DNA of 64,000 bases, taken from Bacillota bacterium. Its GTDB lineage: Bacteria > Bacillota > Bacilli > Paenibacillales > Paenibacillaceae. The notes beneath the pieces were generated by a model. It worked only from the letters and a program-made list of their open reading frames with translations. It was not told the DNA's origin and made no database searches. Positions 59,232 through 64,000 of the stretch are shown in pieces (the first letter of the stretch is position 1; every line of letters begins with the position of its first letter). The stretch lies in contig JAEWPC010000080.1 of assembly GCA_023460795.1 (NCBI GenBank), forward strand, positions 1 to 64,000, in the 5' to 3' direction. The position numbers were made by a program, and so were the translations under genes.

Positions 59232-60836
59232 TTAGATGTTTACGAAGTCCTCGCTGTGCGATCTGCTTGGTCTTGGCTCGTCGCGACGCTCCGTGCGCGG
59301 ACCGCGATAGCCTTCGCCGCTGCGGCCGCTGTTGCTGCCGTTATACGGCTTGCGTCCGCCGTAGCTGGATCCGCGGGAGTCTCCGCGTCCTTGCCCTTGA
59401 CGCCAAGAGCCTTGACCGCCGCCTTGTCCGCCACGGTAACCGCCGCCGCTGGATCCGCCGCGATAGCCGCCGCCGGATCCGCCGCGCCCGCCGTCGAACT
59501 TGCGTTTCTTACCACGGATAGGGTCCTCAGGCGTCAACTCGATGTTAACGTCTTTCTTATCGCCGGTAAGCAGCTTCATAGCCGCCGCAAGCAATTGAAC
59601 CGAATCGTACTGCTCAAGCAGTTGCATCGCAACCCATTTGAAGGCTGCAACGTCTTCTTCGCCGCTGACGGTTTCGATAATGCGTTCCGCCATCAGCTTC
59701 TGCTTGCCTTCCATCGCTTCAGACATCGTAGGCAATGGTTTCTTGGCAATCCGATGACGCGTAATTTTCTCGATGAAATGCAGGTGATCCGTCTCGCGCG
59801 GCGTTACGAACGACCAGGAAGTGCCTTCCTTGCCCGCGCGTCCCGTACGGCCGATCCGGTGAACATAGCTTTCTGGATCTTGCGGAAGGTCGAAGTTAAT
59901 AACGTGCGTGACGCCAGATACGTCGAGACCGCGCGCCGCGACGTCCGTCGCAACCAGCACGTCGATGCTGCCGTCGCGGAACTTGCGCATAACCGTATCC
60001 CGTTGGTTCTGGGACAGGTCGCCGTGCAAGCCGTCGCACGCGTAACCGCGCTTCATGAGTGCTTCAGACAATTCCGCTACGCGGCGTTTCGTACGTCCGA
60101 AAATAATGGCGAGCTCAGGCGGTTCCATGTCAAGCAACCTGCATAGCCCGTCGAATTTCATCCGTTCTTGTACTTCAACGTAAAATTGCTGAATCAATGG
60201 AGCGCTGACTTGCTTCGGAATGACCGAGATGTGCTCAGGATTACGCAGGAACTGCTGTGCCAATCTTTGGATGTTCGTCGGCATCGTAGCCGAGAACAGC
60301 AACGTCTGGCGTTCTTCGGGCACGAGCTTCAGAATCGATTGGATGTCATCCATGAAGCCCATGTCGAGCATTTCGTCCGCTTCGTCTAGAACGACCGTGC
60401 GTACGTCGTCCAACCGGATCGTCTTACGATTGATGTGATCGAGCAACCGACCCGGTGTACCGATGATAATCTGCGGCTTCCGCTTCAGCGAACGGATTTG
60501 ACGCGAGATGTCTTGACCGCCATATATAGCCAAAGAACGAATGCCTTTGAATCGTCCTAGTTTCTCGATTTCCTCTGCGACTTGAATCGCCAATTCGCGC
60601 GTAGGCGCCATAATCAACGAGACGATTCTGTCTTCATTAGTTGCAATGCGGCTAATAAGCGGTATTCCGAATGCTGCTGTCTTGCCTGTACCCGTCTGAG
60701 CCTGACCGATCATATCCCTGCCGGAAATAGCGACAGGAATGGCTTTCGCTTGAATCGGAGTCGCCTCTTCAAACCCCATCTCCGAGATGGCTTGAAGAAC
60801 GTCCGGCTCCAACCCAAATTCTGCAAATGTACTCAA
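59232..60836 (-). CDS. cshA: DEAD-box RNA helicase CshA
   Basis: ATP-dependent RNA helicase of 534 residues, acting in RNA decay and ribosome assembly. Motifs are in order: Q motif ATPIQAKAIP, AQTGTGKTA, PTRELAIQ, TPGRLLDH, DEAD, SAT, then VATDVAARGLDV and YVHRIGRTGRAG. Residues about 440-530 form an RGG/RG-rich tail (GGYRGGSSGGGYRGG, RGDSRGSSYGGRK), which gives the RNA-binding, phase-separating type of C-terminus. The start is TTG after AAGGAG at a spacing of about 11. It is monocistronic. Confidence 0.94.
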   Translation of the reverse strand: MSTFAEFGLEPDVLQAISEMGFEEATPIQAKAIPVAISGRDMIGQAQTGTGKTAAFGIPLISRIATNEDRIVSLIMAPTRELAIQVAEEIEKLGRFKGIRSLAIYGGQDISRQIRSLKRKPQIIIGTPGRLLDHINRKTIRLDDVRTVVLDEADEMLDMGFMDDIQSILKLVPEERQTLLFSATMPTNIQRLAQQFLRNPEHISVIPKQVSAPLIQQFYVEVQERMKFDGLCRLLDMEPPELAIIFGRTKRRVAELSEALMKRGYACDGLHGDLSQNQRDTVMRKFRDGSIDVLVATDVAARGLDVSGVTHVINFDLPQDPESYVHRIGRTGRAGKEGTSWSFVTPRETDHLHFIEKITRHRIAKKPLPTMSEAMEGKQKLMAERIIETVSGEEDVAAFKWVAMQLLEQYDSVQLLAAAMKLLTGDKKDVNIELTPEDPIRGKKRKFDGGRGGSGGGYRGGSSGGGYRGGQGGGQGSWRQGQGRGDSRGSSYGGRKPYNGSNSGRSGEGYRGPRTERRDEPRPSRSHSEDFVNI

Positions 60837-61035
60837 ATTCTCTTAACTCCTTCTGTATTGGGCCTTCAACTTACGGCTTCCAAAAAGATAATCAGTTCAT
60901 TATAGCACAAACCTGTTTGTAAACTCCAGCATGAGGAAACGGGTACCCGTTTTTTTCGCATGTTCGTCCGATCGCGGGAAACCCTATTACCAATCCCGTA
61001 ACGAAATGCCAGCGCCTACGACAGGAGTGCATACC

Positions 61036-61872
61036 ATGAAAAGATTCGCCTTAATCGGGCCCGTAGTATGGATGATACTAAGCTCTGCGGCGGTTGCCTG
61101 CGGGTTCCAATGGCTCCTGATCCCCGAGGAACTTCTCAGCAGCGGCGTATCCGGCGTGGCCATGATCATCGGCTACGTGAGCGGCTGGAATATCGGGTGG
61201 ATGTATTTTGCCCTGAACTTGCCGATTTTGTTCTGGGGATATCGCGTCTTAGGACGCCGGTTCGTCGGACTCAGCATGGTATCGGTCGCGACCACCGTCG
61301 TGTTCATGCAGGTCGTGCCGGAGCTCGACATTACGAAGGGAGATCGGCTGCTCGGAGCGGTGTTCGGAGGCGTGCTCGTCGGGCTTGGAACCGCCGCGTC
61401 GCTGCGTTACGGCGGATCGACCGGCGGCTTCGACATCGTAGCCTCCATCGTTTCCCGATATAAAGATGTGCCTTTGGGATTGCTCGTAATCGGGCTGAAT
61501 ACGTTCGTCGTCGCCGCGCTTGGTTTTGTGCTGGACGATTGGAAAGCCGCTTTATATTCTATGCTGTCGATCTACCTAACGGGAAGAGTTGTTGATATCG
61601 TCCATACTCCCCATCGCAAAATAACCGCATTCATCGTATCCCATAAGTCCGACGAGCTGGCCAAGCGGTTAATGTCCATCCCGAGAGGGGTAACCATTAT
61701 CGAGACTCGGGGCGCTTACACAAGCGAAAGCCGCAATATGCTGATGACCGTAACGACGAGATACGAGCTTGCCGAATTGCGAAAAATTATTATGGAGGTC
61801 GATAAACGGGCCTTCGTGAACGTTGTCCAGACGATTGACGTCATCGGTGAATTCCGGCGTAGGACAAACTAG
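61036..61872 (+). CDS. YitT-family membrane protein
   Basis: A 278-residue protein with five membrane helices (DUF161) and a C-terminal cytoplasmic DUF2179 domain of about 80 residues (HKITAFIVSHKSDELAKRL adjoining, with LMSIPRGVTIIETRGAY). RYGGSTGGFDIVASIV in the middle is the family signature. The start at 61036 is nine bases after AGGAGTG. Paralogues in Bacillus are poorly understood; one is needed for sporulation. It is monocistronic, upstream of a putative glycosidase. Confidence 0.88.
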   Translation: MKRFALIGPVVWMILSSAAVACGFQWLLIPEELLSSGVSGVAMIIGYVSGWNIGWMYFALNLPILFWGYRVLGRRFVGLSMVSVATTVVFMQVVPELDITKGDRLLGAVFGGVLVGLGTAASLRYGGSTGGFDIVASIVSRYKDVPLGLLVIGLNTFVVAALGFVLDDWKAALYSMLSIYLTGRVVDIVHTPHRKITAFIVSHKSDELAKRLMSIPRGVTIIETRGAYTSESRNMLMTVTTRYELAELRKIIMEVDKRAFVNVVQTIDVIGEFRRRTN

Positions 61873-61986
61873 CCAAAATAATCGCGCCATATTCGCTAAT
61901 AATCTTCAAAATACTACAAAATACCTGTGTCTCCCCCCTCGAAACTCGTTTATAATCGGGTTAGAGCGCTTATAGGGAGAGATATT

Positions 61987-63198
61987 ATGGATATTTTATT
62001 GGCATTGTTCCTACTGCTAAACTCGGCTTCAGACAACGGACAGCAACAAGATCATTCGGCAATCGGCAAGTTATGGAACACGGTTAAGCTCACCCTATCT
62101 CACGATACCTCGACACCGCAAGGCAACGCGCAAAGCGGAAGCGCGAACGACCCGTCGCAACCGGCTGACCCGGGCTCCCCTGTCGATCCTCATGCGGACC
62201 CTCAGAAAGACGCGCCTAAAATCAAGGGCGTCTATGTGACCGCTTACAGCGCCGGCGGCGAACGTTTCGCCAAGCTGCTACAACTGGTAGACTCGACCGA
62301 CCTCAATAGCATGGTCATCGACATTAAAGACGACACGGGCTTCATCACTTATAAAACCGAGAACGAGACGCTGCAGAAACTCGGCGAACCTAAACCGTTC
62401 ATTAAAGACATCGACAAGCTCATGGCAACGCTCAAGGAGCACGACGTGTATCCGATCGCGCGCGTCGTCGTGTTCAAGGACACCATTCTCGCCAAGAAGC
62501 ATCCGGAGTTCTCGTACGTGCAAAAAGACGGCAAAGTGTGGCAAAACGGCAACGGCGATAAATTTGTTAACCCATACGTCAAAGAGGTTTGGGACTACAA
62601 CATTGAAATCGCGAAGGAAGCAGCTAAGAAGGGCTTCAAGGAAATCCAATTCGATTACGTCCGATTCCCGGAAGGCTTCGAGAAGAAGGCGGACTCGCTT
62701 AAGTACTCCAAAACCGACCAAAGCCGCGTAGACATCGTAGCCGGCTTCGTCGAATACGCGAAGCAGCAGCTTGCTCCTCTCGGCGTCAGGGTATCGGTCG
62801 ATATTTTCGGATATGCGGCTTCGGTACCGGCTGCGGAAGGCATCGGGCAAGACTTCGTCAAGATCTCCAGCAACGTCGACGTCATCTCCCCGATGGTATA
62901 TCCAAGCCATTACAGCACGGGCTGGTTCAAGCAGAAGGATCCGGACAAAGCGCCGTACGAGACGATCAAAGGCGCGATGCTCGATACGCATAAGAAGCTC
63001 GATCCGTTGGGAGAAGCGCAGCCGATCATTCGGCCGTGGATCCAGGACTTCACCGCCAAGTGGCTCGGCGCTGGGCACTACACCAAGTACGGCGCGGCGG
63101 AAGTCGAAGCGCAGATCAATGCGCTCCGCGACACCGGCATCGACGAATTCCTTCTCTGGAACGCAGGCAACACCTACTCCACCGGCGTTAAATATTAA
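61987..63198 (+). CDS. Putative glycoside hydrolase, DUF4015 type
   Basis: A 403-residue protein of the family (PF13200) found in many Firmicutes. The N-terminus has a short hydrophobic stretch (DILLALFLLL) that may act as an export signal, then a Ser/Pro/Asp-rich linker to residue 75. The TIM-barrel domain begins KGVYVTAYSAGG, with NSMVIDIKDDTGFITY, the acidic EIQFDYVRFPEGF (likely catalytic region) and DVISPMVYPSHYS. The start at 61987 is eight bases after GGGAGAG. The substrate is unknown. A terminator and a tandem repeat array follow. Confidence 0.85.
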   Translation: MDILLALFLLLNSASDNGQQQDHSAIGKLWNTVKLTLSHDTSTPQGNAQSGSANDPSQPADPGSPVDPHADPQKDAPKIKGVYVTAYSAGGERFAKLLQLVDSTDLNSMVIDIKDDTGFITYKTENETLQKLGEPKPFIKDIDKLMATLKEHDVYPIARVVVFKDTILAKKHPEFSYVQKDGKVWQNGNGDKFVNPYVKEVWDYNIEIAKEAAKKGFKEIQFDYVRFPEGFEKKADSLKYSKTDQSRVDIVAGFVEYAKQQLAPLGVRVSVDIFGYAASVPAAEGIGQDFVKISSNVDVISPMVYPSHYSTGWFKQKDPDKAPYETIKGAMLDTHKKLDPLGEAQPIIRPWIQDFTAKWLGAGHYTKYGAAEVEAQINALRDTGIDEFLLWNAGNTYSTGVKY

Positions 63199-63218
63199 TG
63201 CACTCATACGATTATTCC

Positions 63219-63244
63219 AAGGCCGTCCCTTAGGGGGCGGCCTT
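63219..63244 (+). terminator. Terminator of the DUF4015 gene
   Basis: AAGGCCG-CCC and GGG-CGGCCTT pair tightly; the T stretch after it is short. Confidence 0.65.
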
Positions 63245-63267
63245 GTTGCGTGCGGGACAGTTTGACC

Positions 63268-63787
63268 TGCAGCGGTCTCTCAGAACGCTACAGCAGCGGA
63301 TTGGCGGATGATGGTGCTACAACGGTCTCTCAGATCGTTACAGCGGCGGTTCTCCGAAAGTTGGTGCTGCAGCGATCTCTCAGACCGTTACAGCGGCGGT
63401 TCTCCGAAAGTCGGTGCTGCAGCGGTCTCTTGGACCGTTACAGCGGCGGTTCTCCGGAAGTTCGCTGCAGCGGTCTCTCAGACCGTTACAGCGGCGGTTC
63501 TCCGGAAGTTGGTGCTGCAGCGGTCTCTTGGACCGTTACAGCGGCGGTTCTCCGGAAGTTGGTGCTGCAACGGTCATTCGGACCGTTACAGCGGTGGTTC
63601 TCCGAAAGTCGGTGCTGCAGCGGTCTCTCAGACCGTTACAGCGGCGGTTCTCCGGAAGTTCATGCTACAGCGGTCTCTTGGACCGTTACAGAGGTGGTTC
63701 TCCGAAAGTTGGTGCTACAACGGTCTTTCAGACCGTAACAGCGGCGGGCTGGCTTAAGTTTGTCTGTAGCGGTACCTCGTGCCGTTA
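63268..63787. repeat. 50-bp tandem hairpin repeat array (about 10.5 copies)
   Basis: Hairpins (AGCGGTC-loop-GACCGTT) begin at about 63271, 63321, 63371, 63421, 63469, 63519, 63569, 63619, 63669, 63719 and 63768: a period of 50, with one 48-base and one 49-base step. Between hairpins the unit reads ACAGCGGCGGTTCTCCGG, then AAGTTGGTGCTGC. Loops vary (TCTCA, TCTTG, ATTCG, TTTCA), and the last stem is CGGTAC/GTGCCG. The period is not a multiple of three and no frame is maintained, so it is not coding. It fills most of a 685-base gap between convergent genes. Confidence 0.92.
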
Positions 63788-63794
63788 ACGATAA

Positions 63795-63835
63795 AAGGGC
63801 TGTTGTCCCGGTCATGGCGACCGGGCAACAGCCCT
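63795..63835 (-). terminator. Terminator of the nucleoside permease gene
   Basis: AAGGGCTGTTG(T)CCCGGTC and GACCGGGCAACAGCCCTT form an 18-base stem, followed by TTTTA on the minus strand. Confidence 0.85.
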
Positions 63836-63883
63836 TCTTGAATTAGAATGTGATCGATAATGGAAAGAGCAAAGTTTACTCGA

Positions 63884-64000
63884 TCACCGTTTCCCCGCGA
63901 AGTATGGTTCCCCTAGCGCGCCTGGCGCTTTGGAGCGGCCTACTGCGCCTACGAGCACGAGGATCGTCAGCACGTACGGCAGCATGTAGATGAACTCCGG
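63884..64000 (-). CDS. Nucleoside ABC transporter permease, C-terminal part
   Basis: The window ends inside this gene; only the last 38 residues are visible, EFIYMLPYVLTILVLVG followed by AVGRSKAPGALGEPYFAGKR and a TGA stop. The final membrane helix LPYVLTILVL and the tail RSKAPGALGEPY are typical of the NupQ/YufQ permease of BmpA-dependent nucleoside importers. The binding protein, ATPase and first permease would lie beyond 64000. Confidence 0.75.
   Translation of the reverse strand, partial: PEFIYMLPYVLTILVLVGAVGRSKAPGALGEPYFAGKR

Noticed and set aside
63268..63787. CRISPR array
   Set aside because: The whole 50-base unit repeats; there are no unique spacers of constant length and no cas genes in the window.
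63250..63788. Repeat-containing protein genes in three overlapping frames
   Set aside because: The period of 50 rotates the frame at every copy, there is no ribosome binding site, and the frames stay open only because the repeat lacks stop codons.

Overview
The window looks like a chromosomal segment of a spore-forming, GC-richer Firmicute of the Paenibacillaceae (Paenibacillus or Cohnella-like; this is inference). The reasons are AGGAGG-type ribosome binding sites with many TTG/GTG starts, sigma-A promoters, Bacillus-type families (Sda, YjcZ, YesL, YkvI, YhaN/YhaO, YitT, CshA, RelQ), a YesM/YesN two-component pair beside a sugar ABC transporter, and surface proteins carrying FecR, NHL and copper-amine-oxidase-type domains. 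I see no rRNA, insertion sequence, prophage or CRISPR array. Gene density is normal throughout.

Region 1 (1-11.7 kb, all minus strand) is a beta-mannan utilisation locus. A histidine kinase and an AraC-type response regulator are followed by two ABC permeases, a LacI regulator, an intracellular GH113 mannanase, a cellobiose-2-epimerase-type enzyme, a GH130 mannosylglucose phosphorylase and the lipoprotein binding protein. Together they would import manno-oligosaccharides, cut them to mannobiose, epimerise this to mannosyl-glucose and phosphorolyse it to mannose-1-phosphate and glucose. Promoters, cre-like sites and terminators divide the locus into several transcripts.

Region 2 (11.7-34 kb) is mixed housekeeping: small sporulation proteins, tRNA-Leu(CAG), xpt, a GH15 glucan hydrolase preceded by a folded leader, an ArsB-type permease, YkvI, the YhaO/YhaN nuclease pair, a glycosyltransferase, a diguanylate cyclase, a pseudouridine synthase, a membrane thioredoxin with a CYCGC lipoprotein, RelQ and PyrD.

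Region 3 (34-45 kb) is the most distinctive: a CHASE2-adenylate cyclase, two FecR-domain secreted proteins with nearly identical N-termini, an NHL-propeller/copper-amine-oxidase-stalk protein and a membrane L,D-transpeptidase, all on the minus strand. It may form a cell-surface signalling module that makes cAMP.

Region 4 (45-64 kb) holds ferredoxin, DinB, citramalate synthase, a ResA-like thioredoxin, an MFS pump, a JAMM peptidase, an ammonium transporter with a GlnR/TnrA-type box followed by a GlnD-like DUF294 protein and a DnaQ-like exonuclease, MerR and LysR regulators, Tpx, a probable 6S RNA, YesL, CshA, YitT, a DUF4015 glycosidase and the end of a nucleoside ABC permease.

Two non-coding arrays of about 50-bp tandem repeats, at 16.96-17.13 kb and 63.27-63.79 kb, are diverged members of one repeat family. 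Each unit carries a hairpin whose stem differs between the arrays by compensatory changes. This family and the CHASE2/FecR cluster are the leading candidates for something not yet described.
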